A stretch of 64,000 nucleotides of DNA from Persicaria tinctoria (lineage: Eukaryota; Streptophyta; Magnoliopsida; Caryophyllales; Polygonaceae): the NCBI GenBank assembly GCA_037127255.1, contig JBANSL010000008.1:36469373-36533372 (forward strand), written 5' to 3'. A model generated the notes under the pieces. That model was not told the origin of the DNA. It ran no database searches and saw only the letters and a program-made list of their open reading frames with translations. Of this stretch, positions 21,340-33,230 are shown in pieces (positions within the stretch are counted from its first letter, which is position 1; each line of letters begins with the position of its first letter). The position numbers and the translations under genes were made by a program.

Positions 21340-22470
21340 TCTCTGTACTTCCTCTTCGTTGCTATAGACATAGGAAGACTTTGATATCCATAATCATTAC
21401 AAGTTAGAAGCACACCATCTCAGTGCATTTTAGCATTAAAATTCACATATCTAATATCTTAGATGTGGTGGAGTCGTTATATATATCACATGTCAGCAGA
21501 GTAGCATATTGTTATATTAATTCAATCCATTTAAAGGTGGGAAAGGAAACTTTTGATGTGTATCATCATTACAATCTTTTAGGACATCACCTTGCATTTA
21601 GGCATTAAAAATCAGTAACTTAATATGTTAGATTTAGCTAAGTCTCTATATGTCATCAGTATCAACTTATGCATATAATAATCTTAATTTTGCATATCAG
21701 TCATATGGGGTTGCATATCAGTCATATGGGGTTGCATATCAGTAAAATGTAGTTGCATATCATAATTTTACACTTGTACAAAATTAATTTAAGTTAGTTG
21801 CACATCATCCTATGCATATTTTGGATGTGTATACTCATATCAAGCCAGTAGCAAAAATATTCACTGCATTTTAGCATCAAATTTCACAAATCCAATACCT
21901 TAGATTTAACCTAGTCTCTATATGTCAACATCATTAATTTTTTGCATAAGTGACATAGGTTCTAGATTGATCCGTTTTAATTTCTTTTAATATTGGTTTT
22001 AAACAGCAGTAACTTTATTAAATTGGATCTAAATTCTTGGCTTTTGGCACTAATTATTAATTTTCAATTAAAATGTCAACAGAGTAACAGATCCTTATAC
22101 TAATTTAATTCATTATTAGAGCCAAAGCAAGGCTTTGATGTCCATAAACATGACAACTTATAAGCACACCATCTCAGTGCATCTTAGAACTAAAATTCAC
22201 AAATATAATACCTTAGGTGTAGTGCAGTGTATATTTGTCAACAGCATCAAAGTTTTGCATAAGTGTTACAGGTTTTAGTAGCATACCTACTTTTTTTTTA
22301 TGTTGATCACTTTTAAATTCTTTTTATTTTGGTTTTAAAGAGCAGTAACTTTATTAGATTGGGTCTAAATTCGCACCTTTGGCAGTAATTATTATTTTTA
22401 AGGTAAGATGTCAGCAGAGTAACAGATTGTTACAAAATTTCAATTCATTATTGGAGAGAACATAGCAAAG
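21340..22470. repeat. Degenerate outlying copies of the 330-bp repeat
   Basis: About three diverged units (near 21380, 21820 and 22130) share the order: CATAATCATTACAAGTTAG, CTCAGTGCATTTTAGCA, CCTTAGATTTA, GTCAACATCA, TTTTGCATAAGTG, AGTAACTTTATTA, GTCAGCAGAGTAACAGAT. At 21692-21765 a 23-bp unit GTTGCATATCAGTCATATGG is tandemly repeated about three times. Confidence 0.7.
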
Positions 22471-23063
22471 GTTATATTTGCACAACATAAACTTCTTAAT
22501 TTTCACTTTTTTTTTAATTAACTTCCTCTTTTTTCTTTTTTCTTTTTTTTGGTTATATGAGAACATAGCAAAGGTTTTGTGATCTGTTTTGCTAGTTATG
22601 CTATATTTATCTCATTCTCCCTTATGAAGTATGAATTTTCTTACTAGTTATGCTATGTTTTATATTGATTTGATATTTATTGTTCACATGTTATTGCTCT
22701 TGCTAAAAGTTACTCATATACTGTAGAATTTGTTAACTATGCTGATTTGAAAATAGATAAACAGAAAGAAGAGATACATGTGCTGACATGATCTCTTTTT
22801 GTGCAATTCAAGTTCATGTGTATGTTTTTTCTCTATATTTCTATTTGTGTGCTGACATGGTCTTTTTTTGTGCAATTCAAGTTGATGTATAAGTTCTTTT
22901 TTATTTCTAATTGTGTGCTAAAATGACCTCTTTTTGTGCAAATGTGTATACAAATGTGTACTGTTTATTAGGTGTTCCTACTCTTTTTTTTCTCCTTTTT
23001 TGGTTGTGGCGTGAACATAACTCTTACTTGTTTGTTTGAATGTTATCTTATAATATAATTAAA
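22471..23063. other. Spacer of block B
   Basis: AT-rich DNA with a few duplicated phrases (GTGCTGACATG...TCTTTTTGTGCAATTCAAGTT at about 22780, 22850 and 22915). No gene was recognised. Confidence 0.35.
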
Positions 23064-23133
23064 AGCCTTCTAGCTCAATGGTAGAGTGATGTGCTTATGC
23101 GCAAATATGTGGGTTCGAATCCCGCATAGGCTA
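23064..23133 (+). tRNA. tRNA-like sequence T3
   Basis: AGCCTTC/GCATAGGCT-type acceptor ends, D-arm core CTAGCTCAATGGTAGAG, T arm GTGGG/CCCGC with a perfect box B GGTTCGAATCC. The central hairpin TGTGC/GCGCA has a 4-base loop, too short for a normal anticodon arm. It is clearly related to T1, T2, T5 and T6 in the foldback MULEs. Confidence 0.55.
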
Positions 23134-23149
23134 AAATTTATAATAATTC

Positions 23150-23534
23150 TAGTAATTTACAAAATTTTCTAATAATTGTTCAATAATAAGATATATTAGT
23201 GTAATTTTCTAGTTGCATATTATACGTTTACATTTGCATATCATACTTTCACATTTGCATATTTTAATCTTATATTTGCATATCATCAATTTATAACTGC
23301 ATATCATACTTTTACATTTACACACCATCAATTTATATTTGCATAGTATAATCATACATTTTCACAACATCAATTTGTATTTTCCCAACTTATTTTTATT
23401 TCCCCAACTTATTTTTATATTTGCATATCATCAAGTTATAATTGCATATCATTAACTTATATTTGCATATCATCAATTTATATTTGAATATCATCAACTT
23501 ATATTTGTATATCGTCAATTTTTATTTGCATATC
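23150..23534. repeat. TTGCATATCAT short tandem repeats, left side of array
   Basis: About a dozen imperfect 22-30-bp units built on TTTGCATATCAT or ACATTTGCATATC. A related set occurs at 27160-27275, so this motif follows a tRNA-like sequence on both sides of the 330-bp array. Confidence 0.8.
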
Positions 23535-26500
23535 ATACTTAACTACATCAAATGTCAGCACTATAACAGATTTTTACATTAATTCAATTTATTCTAAAAT
23601 CAAAAATCAGATTTTGGTTGTGCATAATCATTACAAGCTAGTAACACAAAATCTCATTGCATTTTAATATTAGAATTCATTCAACCAACACATTAGACCG
23701 AGCTCAACAATCACTTCAACAACACCAGATTTTTGCATAAGTAATAATTAGTAGTAGCACAACTATTCTTTCTTTTAGACTTATCACTACTAATTTATTT
23801 TTAGTTTCAATACAAAGAGTAGTAACTTCATAAATTTCACTTCATTATATCAAACGTCAGCAGTGTAACAGATTTTTACAGTAATTCAATTGGTTTTGAC
23901 ATCAAAATCAGATTTTGGTTGAGCATAATCATTACAAGCTAGTAACATAATATCTCACTACATGTTAGCATTAGAAGCCATTCAACCAACACATTAGACC
24001 GATCTCAACTATCACTTGTCAACAGCACCAGATTTTTGCATAAGTATTAATTAGTAGTAGCACAACTATTCTTTCTTTTATACTTATCATTACTAATTTA
24101 TTTTTAGTTTCAATACAAAGAGTAGTAACTTCATAAATTTCAATCTAAATTTGTGCCGAAGGCACAAATTTTACTTCATTATATCAAACGTCAACACTGT
24201 AACAGATTTTTATAGTAATTCAATTAATTCTAAAATCAAAATCAGATTTTGGTTGTGCATAATCATTACAAGCTACTAACACAACATCTCACTGCATTTT
24301 AGCATTAGAAGCCATTCAACCAACACCTTAGATTGAGCTCAGCTAATACTTGTCAGCATCATCCGAGGTTTGCATATGTACTACATAATAGTAGCACAAC
24401 TGGTATTTCTTTTATACCGATCACTATTAATTTCTTTTTAGTTTCAATACAGAGAGTGGTTACTTCATAAATTTCAATCTAAATTTGTGCCGAAGGCACA
24501 AATTTTACTTCATTGCATCGAATGTCAGCACTATAACAGATTTTTACATTAATTCAATTCATTCTAAAATAAAAAATCAGATTTTGGTTGTGCATAATCA
24601 TTACAAGTTAGTAACACAATATCTCACTGCATTTTAGCAGTAGAAGCGATTCAACCAACACATTAGACCGAGCTCAACTATCACTTGTCAACAACACCAG
24701 ATCTTTGCATAATTATTAATTAATAGTAGCACAAATATTCTTTCTTTTAGACTTATCAGTTCTAATTTATTTCTAGTTTCAATACAAAAAGTAGTAACTT
24801 CATAAATATCAACCTAAATTTGTGCCGAAGGAACAAAATTTACTTCATTATATCAAACGTCAGCAGTGTAACAGATTTTTACAGTAATTCAATTCGTTCA
24901 GACATCAAAATCAGATTTTGGTTGTGCATAATCATTATAAGCTACTAACACAACATCTCACTGCATTTTACATTATAAGCCATTCAACCAACACATTAGA
25001 CCGAGCTCAACTATCACTTGTCAACAGCACCAGATTTTTGCATAAGTATTAATTAGTAGTAGCACAACTATTCTTTCTTGACTTATCACTACTAATTTAT
25101 ATTTAGTTTCAATACAAAGAGTAGTAACTTCATAAATTTCAATCTAAATTTGTGCCGAAGGCACAAATTTTACTTCATTATATCAAACGTCAGCACTGTA
25201 ACAAATGTTTACAGTAATTCAATTAATTCTAAAATCAAAATCAGATTTTAGTTGTGCATAATCATTACAAGCTACTAACACAACATCTCACTGCATTTTA
25301 CATTAGAAGCCATTCAACCAACACCTTATATTGAGCTCAACTAATACCACTTTTCAGCAGCATCCGAGGTTTGCATATGTACTACATAGTAGCACAACTG
25401 GTATTTCTTTTATACTGATCAATATTAATTTCTCTTTAGTTTCAATACAAAGAGTAGTAACTTCATAAATTTCAATCTAAATTTGTGCCGAAGGCACAAA
25501 TTTTACTTCATTGTATCAAATGTCAACACTATAACAAATTTTTACATTAATTCAATTCATTCTAAAATCAAAAATCAGATTTTGGTTGTGCACAATCATT
25601 ACAAGCTAGTAACACAATATCTCACTGCATTTTAGCATTAGAAGTCATTCAACCAACACATTAGACCGAGCTCAACTATCACTGGTCAACAACACCAGAT
25701 TTTTGCATAAGTATTAATTAGTAGTAGCACAACTATTCTTTCTTTCAGACTTATCACTTCTAATTTATTTTTAGTTTCAATACAAAGAGTAGTAACTTCA
25801 TAAATTTCCACCTAAATTTGTGCCGAAGGCACAAATTTTTGCCGAAGGCACAAATCAAAATCAGATTTTGGTTGTGCATAATCATTACAAGCTAGTAACA
25901 CAACATCTCACTGCATTTTAGCATTAGAAGCCATTCAACCAACACCTTAGATTGAGCTCAGCTAATACTTGTCAGCATCATCCGAGGTTTGCATATGTAC
26001 TACATAATAGTAGCACAAGTGGTATTTCTTTTATACTGATCAATATTAATTTCTTCTTAGTTTCAATACAAAGAGTAGTAACTTCATAAATTTCAATCTA
26101 AATTTGTGCCAAATGCACAAATTTTACTTCATTATATCAAACGTCAGCAGTGTAACAAATTTTTATAGTAATTCAATTCATTATGAAATCAAAATCAGAT
26201 TTTGGTTGTGCATAATCATTACAAGCTACTAACACAAAATCTCAATGCATTTTACATTAGAAGCCATTCAACCAACACCTTATATTGAGCTCAACTAATA
26301 CTTGTCAGCAGCATCCGAGGTTTGCATATGTACTACATAATTGTAGCACAACTGGTATTTCTTGTATACTGATCACTATTAATTTATTTTTAGTTTCAAT
26401 ACAAAGAGTAGTAACTTCATAAATTTCAATCTAAATTTGTGTCGAAGGCACAAATTTTACTTTATTATATCAAACGTCGGCAGTGTAATAGATTTTTATA

Positions 26501-26690
26501 GTAATTCAATTCATTCTGACATCAAAATTAGATTTTGGTTGTGCATAATCATTACAAGCTACTAACACAACATCTCACTGCATTTTACATTAGAAGCCAT
26601 TCAACCAACACCTTAGATTGAACTCAACTAATACTAGTCAGCAGCATCCGAGGTTTGCATAGGTACTACATAATAGTAGCACAGTTGTTC
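23535..26690. repeat. Tandem array of about 330-bp units (about 10 copies)
   Basis: CAAACGTCAGCA(C/G)TGTAACAGAT and its variants recur at about 23541, 23852, 24185, 24519, 24853, 25183, 25517, 26139 and 26470, spaced 311-334 bp, with one truncated unit near 25830. Most units contain a perfect hairpin: AAATTTGTGCC, loop GAA, and the inverse arm (near 24150, 24483, 25148, 25482 and 25814; decayed near 24818, 26102 and 26434). No frame spans a unit. Confidence 0.92.
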
Positions 26691-26704
26691 TTTCTTTTAT
26701 ACTG

Positions 26705-27080
26705 ATCAGTATTAATGGCAGCAACGTCAGCATCTCCGATGTCGGCGTCAGCCACAGTGTCAGCAGTGTCAACAATATTAGTGCTTACACGAAAAAAGAA
26801 GCGTTGGCACAAAAAAAAAGCATATTCGACGTCGGCGTCAATTGTGTTCGCAACATCGATGTTGGCGTCAACCGACCTCTCCGATGTCAGCGTCAGTAGC
26901 GGCAACATCTCCGATGTCAGCGTCAGCTGACATTAACGTAAACGCTAATACGGAAAATGTTGGTTGTGTTCGCAACGTTAGTGGTGACAGTGTCAGCAGT
27001 GCCAGCAATGTTAACAATGTCAGTGTCAACGGTGTCAGAAATGTTGGTGTTAGCAACATCGGGTTTGACATTAATGCAAT
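26705..27080. repeat. GTCAGC / GATGTCGGCGTCA repeats, block B right side
   Basis: Short units such as CTCCGATGTCAGCGTCAG, GTGTCAGCAGTGTCA and CAACATCGATGTTGGCGTCA recur. They give spurious Ser/Ala/Val-rich frames on both strands (26666-26908 minus, 26842-27144 plus). The same unit type lies next to the block A end at 13160-13510. Confidence 0.8.
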
Positions 27081-27085
27081 TTTAA

Positions 27086-27140
27086 AGCCTCTTATGTCAA
27101 TAAATGGTAGAGCGATGCGCTTATGTGAAAATAAGATTTA
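27086..27140 (+). tRNA. Degenerate tRNA-like sequence T4 (5' half)
   Basis: AAGCCTCTTATGTCAATAAA followed by TGGTAGAGCGATGCGCTTAT keeps the 5' acceptor, D arm and part of the central hairpin of T3, but the T arm and box B are lost. It is followed, like T3, by TTGCATATCAT repeats. Confidence 0.45.
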
Positions 27141-27154
27141 TTAATGCAATTTTA

Positions 27155-27280
27155 AAATACATATGGATTTGCATATTCTTCTCATAAGGTTTTTTAAGCT
27201 TGCATAACATAGTATTATATTTGCATATCATAATATTATATTTGCATAACATCGGGTTATAGTTGCATATCTTATAGTGC
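27155..27280. repeat. TTGCATATCAT short repeats, right side of array
   Basis: About five imperfect units (ATTTGCATATCATAATATTAT and variants) matching the set at 23150-23534. Confidence 0.7.
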
Positions 27281-27329
27281 TGACATGAAATTTTTTTTTT
27301 TTAAAAAAAAAAACAGAAAAAAAGAAAAA

Positions 27330-27512
27330 AAAAAATATCCGAAAGACTTGGTCAACGTTGACCGGTCAATGGTCCAGCGAGGGGGGGGGGGGGCGCCGAG
27401 GGGGGCAGAGGGGGATGGACACTTTTGTAAAATTTTCAAATACATGGATACTCTTGTAATTTGGCCAATTTTTATGGATATTTATGTAAAGGCCCCTACT
27501 TAAAATTGGACC
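27330..27512. mobile_element. Terminal region of block B, with poly-G run
   Basis: A run of about 14 G near 27379-27392 and further G-rich sequence precede GGACACTTTTGTAAAATTTTC, ACTCTTGTAATTTGGCC and TATGGATATTTATGTAAAGGC. This is the same motif order as 13515-13670. Confidence 0.45.
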
Positions 27513-27724
27513 TTCATCTTAGGGTCTTTATTCCTTTCCGTTTTTAACGCGGAAACTAAATATACTGCAAATCATGATTTATGACACTATATCGATATGA
27601 ATGTAGTGCACGTTAATATGAACGTATGTGGTATCCTAAATCCCGGTTTGCCAGTGTCCAACTATACGTCAATAAAAAAGTGGCATTTGCTAATCTGAAT
27701 TTGGGGTGTATCTAACAACACCTA
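27513..27724. other. Spacer with copy of a 10.8-kb repeat motif
   Basis: No gene. The stretch 27703-27729 repeats 10828-10858 and is interrupted by the MULE insertion that follows. Confidence 0.4.
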
Positions 27725-27733
27725 TTTTTAAAA

Positions 27734-28472
27734 GGACAAATTGTGAAAAATAGCATGAACTTTAGGGGTAGTTGCGTTTAATGGCATGAACTTTCAAAAT
27801 TTTAAAAATAATCACCAACTTTGGTACTGGTTGCAATGAGTGGCACATCTATTGTTTTTTTAATATCACCTCTTATTAACCTTCTTTGTAGAAAAAAAAA
27901 ATCATCCAATTTTCAATTTTAAAAAAAATGCTCATATTTCATTTTTTAAAATAATCCATTTTTATTTTTAATTTTTAAAAATATAATTTATTTTATAAAA
28001 CACTACTTTTTCCCTTTTTTCTTAAAAGAATACACTAATTACTTACACCCGGTTAAAAAAAAGAACTAATTTGATTTTATCCATAAACTCGTTTTTTTTT
28101 CAAAAAATTAAATAATAAGTAATGTCTTTAAAATGAAAAATGAGTGTCTTAAAAAGATACCAAATAATACCAAAATTATATTTTTAAAAAAATGATGTTT
28201 TTTGAAAAATTAAAATTGAGTTTATAAAGATGAAAATTATTTTTATTTTTTTTTAAAAAAAAGAAGAAAATTGTGAGTGGGTTAAAAAACAATAGAAAAA
28301 TGTGATTTTTTTGTAAAAAAAATGTTAATTAGAGCTGCACTTTTAAAATAAAATGGTTGTGCTACTAACCACAACCACCCTTCAAAGTTGGTGATTATTA
28401 TAGAATTTTTGAAAGTTGGTGTCACCGAACGCAACCACCCCTAAAGTTCGTGTTATTTTTTACAATTTGCCC
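27734..28472. mobile_element. Short MULE (MULE-3), 739 bp
   Basis: Flanked by the exact 9-bp target copy TTTTTAAAA (27725-27733 and 28473-28481). The ends GGACAAATTGTGAAAAATAG and its inverse (..TTTTTTACAATTTGCCC) start TIRs of roughly 110 bp that share GCATGAACTTTAGGGGTAGT and ATCACCAACTTTG phrases. The AT-rich interior has no coding capacity, so this is a MITE-like MULE. Confidence 0.88.
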
Positions 28473-28481
28473 TTTTTAAAA

Positions 28482-30243
28482 TATAGGTAGATAGGTTGGT
28501 GGGGACACTTAAATGTGTAGGGTATTTAATAATTAAATGGCTTGATGACTTAGTGGCTTGGTGACTTATATGACTTTTTAGAGTTACTCAAAATCTAGTT
28601 TACATAACATACCTTTTATTCGAATAGTAAAATCTCGCCACCCAAACGGTACGGGTATCGACTTCGTAGGTCGATAAGGTGAAAGGAGATGGTGGCTTCC
28701 TGGGTTGGTAGTCTTAGTGCTGACTCAGACTTCCCAAGTCGGCTTCATGTGGTAGGTACTGGCGCCTAAACAAACCTCTATAAATAGGGGCTTGGTAGGG
28801 GACTAGGGGTGTGAATTAAAATGAGCTGGAACAACCTCCGAAAAGAACCGTATTCATCATCCAAATCACCCGTTTACATATGGGAAGAAGATCGAGTTAA
28901 GCTACCATTCGACATTTACAGTTATATTGATCTGGAGGAGCTAGCGACGAATCTCGAGATAAAGTATTCATATAGCGTTAATTTTTTTTTATAACTATAT
29001 AGCTTTCTTGTGACTAATCTCGAAATAAGTTGTTCATATAGCGTGAATGTTTTTATAGCTATGACTTTGTTGTTTGAATGGTTGTGGTATAATTTGAATG
29101 GTGATAGATTGGGGAATCATAATAGAATGTTTACCTAATCTGAATTATAATCATATTAAATATAGCGCTAGTTGCCCATATTGTGAATTTCAATATAGTT
29201 TATTTTCCCAAGGCAATTTGCTTAGGACAAAAGTTATATTATGCAGGAACAAAACTAACGTCCTTTGAATATGGATATGGATTATAGTACGATGTTTCAA
29301 CTTGATGGGTTCTGGGCCGATCAAGTTAACATGAAGACATGGGCTAGATATATAGGGAAGGTAAAGAACATGGTATTTGTAATCAATCGATCATGGCAGA
29401 TCACAAAATGACTTGATCGGGTACCATATTCATTTAGTGTGCGATAAGTATGGAGGGTCTTAGGAGAGTTGTGATGTTGACTGTCTCTTGAATCGCACAT
29501 CTATGACTCAAGAGGCATAAGGTTTATTTAAAAGAAAATTTCCTTTAAAAAGTGATTTCATAATTATAATATATTACTGCAGTTCTTAATGTATTGGAGT
29601 ATGTTTACTTTTTTTTGTTGTTGTCTAATATGTACTAATGGATACACGTAAGTATGAAATTATTTTTAAAAATTAGAATAATTATAAAATATAAATAACT
29701 GAAATAAGTATGAAATTATTTTTAAAATTAATTTAAAAAATTGATATTTTATACAGTTTTTATCATGTCAAAAAACGCGCATAAGTTGTAATTAACGACA
29801 TGTTTTACAAAATAGAGGGAGGGTCAGGGAGTATATAACACTATTCTAGATAAACCCTACTTCATTTTCTTGATTGTACTTTGCTTCACTTCATAAGCAA
29901 CCATCGAATTATTTTGAGTTTATGACCACCAAAAAAGAAAAGCCCACGGAAAGAAAGAAATGAACATGAATCTACTATTCTTCTGTACTGAAATAGCGAT
30001 TAAAAAAAAGTTAGGGAATATATCATCACCTAATGAGTTAACATTAAGGGTTAAAGATTAGGACACATTTGAAATATTGATAAAAGAGTTTGGAATACAT
30101 TATACATATAATATATTTTCTTGAATTTTGTTGAGAATAATTAATATTTTTGAGTTTTGCTGATAATATGATTATTTCATATCCAAAATAATGAACGTTG
30201 TTAAAGAATATATCTAGGATTTAGGGGTGCTTGTTTGTTAGTA
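28482..30243. other. Intergenic DNA with MITE-like remnant
   Basis: No gene was recognised. Around 29640-29850, ATTGATATTTTATACAGTTTT and the inverse of a CTCCCT-type end (AGAGGGAGGGTCAGGGAGTA) look like remains of a Stowaway-type or related MITE. Confidence 0.4.
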
Positions 30244-30255
30244 CTAGGTAAAGAG

Positions 30256-30272
30256 GCCGTGCTACGCACGGC
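30256..30272 (-). other. Helitron 3' terminal hairpin
   Basis: Seven perfect base pairs with a 3-base loop, 8 bases before the terminal CTAG. Such hairpins act as the rolling-circle terminator. Confidence 0.85.
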
Positions 30273-30495
30273 TTCCGACTTGTATCGAACTTAGGCAATG
30301 TAGGATTTATAACTCTAGTTTGAGCATCAGTTTTTGACAATGTTCAAGAATTGCTTTTGGAGGCCTGAAGATAACCTGCAGAACCCAAACAACTGAAACA
30401 AGTTTCATAAGTTGTCAAAATAGGTGATGCATTGCATCCCAAGACTACGCCTCCAGTTGACAAAACAAGTTTCTTTGAGCAAAGTCTTATAGAGG

Positions 30496-30837
30496 TTTTA
30501 ACAAAATATTCTTGCTAACAAAGCTATAAAGTTTGTGAAAAGGCTAGATTGAGTACGCCTTCAGCCAGAATCCAAAACTGTTAGTAAACAAATTCTCGTC
30601 TACTTCTGTCAAGAAGCATCAAAACCATATTTCAGGGAGTACCTAACAAAGAGTACGTATCAAAATTAACCATAGATGATTAACAAAATATTATTGCTAA
30701 CAAAGCTATAAAGTTTGTGAAAAGGCTCGACCGAGTACGCCTCCAACCAAAATCCAAAACTGTTAACAGACAAAGTCTCGTCTACTTTAGTCAAGAAGCA
30801 TCAAAACCATATTTCAGTGAATACCTAACAAAGAGTG
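30496..30837. repeat. Tandem duplication of about 155 bp inside the Helitron
   Basis: 30496-30653 and 30685-30837 share AACAAAATATT-TTGCTAACA, CTATAAAGTTTGTGAAAAGG, CCAAAACTGTTA, TCAAGAAGCATCAAAACCAT and ACCTAACAAAGAGT. No frame is preserved. Confidence 0.85.
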
Positions 30838-32818
30838 GAATTTATGCATAAAGAGGTATAAAATGTACGATGGCATGATTTAAATAAACACTTGCCTTCT
30901 TCATGTGTCGCTCTTCAAACTTTAGCCGCTCAATTCTGAGGGGAGAAAAGAAAACAATAATGGTTCAGACTAAACAAAAGATTAATAAGTGGAAAGCCAA
31001 TATTAATTTGATTCCATGAAATTGAAGTTCAAGTACACACCAACCAGCATGTAAAAACACAAATTTGATTCCGAATATTAGGTAACAACACATTATGGGC
31101 ATCTAAATTTAGTAAAAAAAAAAAAGTAAAACCAAATCTAGATACAGCAGACATAAATTACAAACTACATGCGATATCCCGGAAAGCAATTTGTCATCTA
31201 CGGTTGGCTTGAAAATGATTTGGCTCCTTATCATCCCTGTCATAAAACGAAAATGATCCATCTGTTCTTGCCTTGTAAAACAATTCAATGCAGACATATA
31301 AAAAAATATTTACCTAAAAACAACTCTATTCGATAAGATGATAAAAAGAAATGTAACTTCACATCAGCCAACATACCACATCCTTCTCAATAAGGCCTTT
31401 CCTCTCTCCGAACTTTGTAAATCGTTTGGCATGGTCAGGTTGTATACTCTGCAGAAGAAGGATACTGAATGCATCATAGACATGCTTGAACTAAGCATAA
31501 AGATTACATATCAAAGACCATGAAATCAATTAAGTTTAATAAAAAATTGTTGATCTTGTCAATCGTAAGTCATAACGTTCAACTATCAGGAATTTAGATG
31601 ACAACGTAACCCTTTGATCACCCATTTAGCTTACAATTTTTAGATATTCTCTTTTTTTATCCAATGCATTTAGATACTTGTTAAACTAAGTATTAGAGGT
31701 TGCTCAAATTTGATCTGATTTTACCAATTAAGTTGCAAATTGTAGTTAAAGAAAGCAAAAAAAAAAAAAATACCCAATGAGCTTACGGATGCATAAGTAT
31801 TAATTTTGTATCGTCAATTTAATGTTGCACCTATCTGACATGTCTATGCTTGTTTGGAGGAAGATATGGATGTAGAAGGATGCCATATAATAGGAAAATG
31901 ACCCAGGTGGGGGCGAACTTGAAAAACATATGCAGGACGCATTGTCCCTGAGAAAAGACTAATTTTTATGCATTTCTATGCTTGTTTGGAGGGAGAGGCG
32001 AGGGTAGAAGGATGCCATATAATATGAAAGCGATCCATGCTACAAGGAATAAACATAATAAAGTGTACTTGACATGAATAAATTCATACCAACATGAACT
32101 ACTTAATCAGTTTAGGAAGTCAATAAGCATGTCTACAAGGTTATAAACTATTTAGTAGTAGGTACGGACTTGCCATTGTCTCTTTATTGTCTCAAATTCT
32201 TTTTTCTTCATGGACCTACTGTACTCCCTCTCATTAACATTTCCAACAAACATAACTTGATCTCCATTCTAAGTAGATAAATGAATTTCGAACGGAAGGG
32301 ATACTAAAATTTCACACACATGGGAATCACGTATTTACTCTTTATCCCCTCTACATATTGCTAATCTTTTTTTTTTTAATAAACTTTAGCCAGCTTAAAC
32401 TTAAATAGAGTTATAAATATTATTGGACCGAAGCAAATACAACAACAACCAACTACCACCCTTGGGGGGGGGGGGGGGAGAGGATCATTCTTCTTGATAA
32501 ATCATGTGGGAGATCGGTTTAAACTTTTTGGTTTAGAGAATCAGCATGAAACTTCATGCTTTAAAAGAAAGCTAATAACAAACAAAACCATTGCAGACAT
32601 GCTCACTTGATCATCTATTCGGTTTTTGCAGTTGGGTATTCCCTAGTTTCTCAATCAACATAAAAGATGCATACTTTGCACCAAGAAAGCGTGATTTTCT
32701 GTTGTTCTTTGATACTCATACCAAGGCCTACAAACATACATCCACTATAATCTCAATTAGAAACAAATAAAGTCAAATCCTTTGAATTTGCGGATTCAAG
32801 TAGTCTAAGATGAAGTAT
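30838..32818. other. Helitron filler with possible small exons
   Basis: A short minus-strand exon-like piece (about 30940-30895, IERLKFEERHMKK before a donor-like site) is the only coding hint. At 31841-31905 and 31976-32040 a TATGCTTGTTTGGAGG...GAAGGATGCCATATAA segment is duplicated. A G run of about 14 occurs at 32465-32478. Confidence 0.4.
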
Positions 32819-32824
32819 CTATAG

Positions 32825-33230
32825 ACTCACTTTTATAAGAAATCCACCCAACATCATGAAAGTCATAAGGATTACTGAGGAAGCGTCATAGCTTTCTTCA
32901 CATCTATAAATGTTGCACCTATAGTTTGTCCCATGCCCTGTGAATTGAAAGTAAATGCAATCAATCCTTATGTCCCTTGAATAATGTCGGTTGCCAATGT
33001 GACCCAACGATCAGAAAACGAAACTTGTACCTGGGTGACTGTAATGCTAAAGAATATAGTGAGCATATAGTAAGCAAAAATGCAGAAAAGCTTGGCTTCA
33101 AGCCTGCCATGAAGTAGACGATCAACATGAAGAGTATTTTCATCTTGGTGGATTTTATAAACCAATCAAATTCAATCCAAATAGCGGTGCCTGCCGATCC
33201 TGCAACACCCGCGGATCTATTTGATGACAT
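32825..33230 (-). pseudogene. Captured ABCG (WBC) half-transporter fragment
   Basis: Minus-strand exon about 33230-33031 encodes YFMAGLKPSFSAFLLT, matching the membrane-domain segment (Y-MAGLKPS--FLLTL) of plant ABCG half-transporters. After an intron with GT-AG borders (33030-32938), the second exon encodes GMGQTIGATFIDVKKA and, in another frame, MTFMMLGGF. Both belong to the adjacent conserved stretch. Frameshifts interrupt each exon, and a TAA follows the second motif. The ATP-binding domain is absent. Intact relatives export hormones, lipids or wax precursors; this piece cannot. Confidence 0.6.

Larger units (their letters stand above)
14946..27512. mobile_element. Candidate composite element (accessory block B)
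   Basis: The left edge (TTACAGGAACATCC...ACTAGAGTGTCCACC) resembles the inverse of the right edge (GGACACTTTTGTAAAATTTTC...ACTCTTGTAATTTGGCC). Between them lie exon fragments in plus orientation, a truncated LINE, a 330-bp repeat array and tRNA-like sequences. GCTGAC motifs recur throughout (17042, 17096, 20773, 22782 and the arrays). Boundaries are approximate and no target duplication was verified. It may be several elements side by side. Confidence 0.3.

Noticed and set aside
26666..27144. Ser/Ala/Thr-rich frames on both strands
   Set aside because: They are translations of the GTCAGC repeat in several frames at once.
27379..27392. Poly-G runs (also 32465-32478) as functional G-quadruplexes
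   Set aside because: Plain homopolymer tracts whose exact length is uncertain from sequencing; no further structure supports a role.
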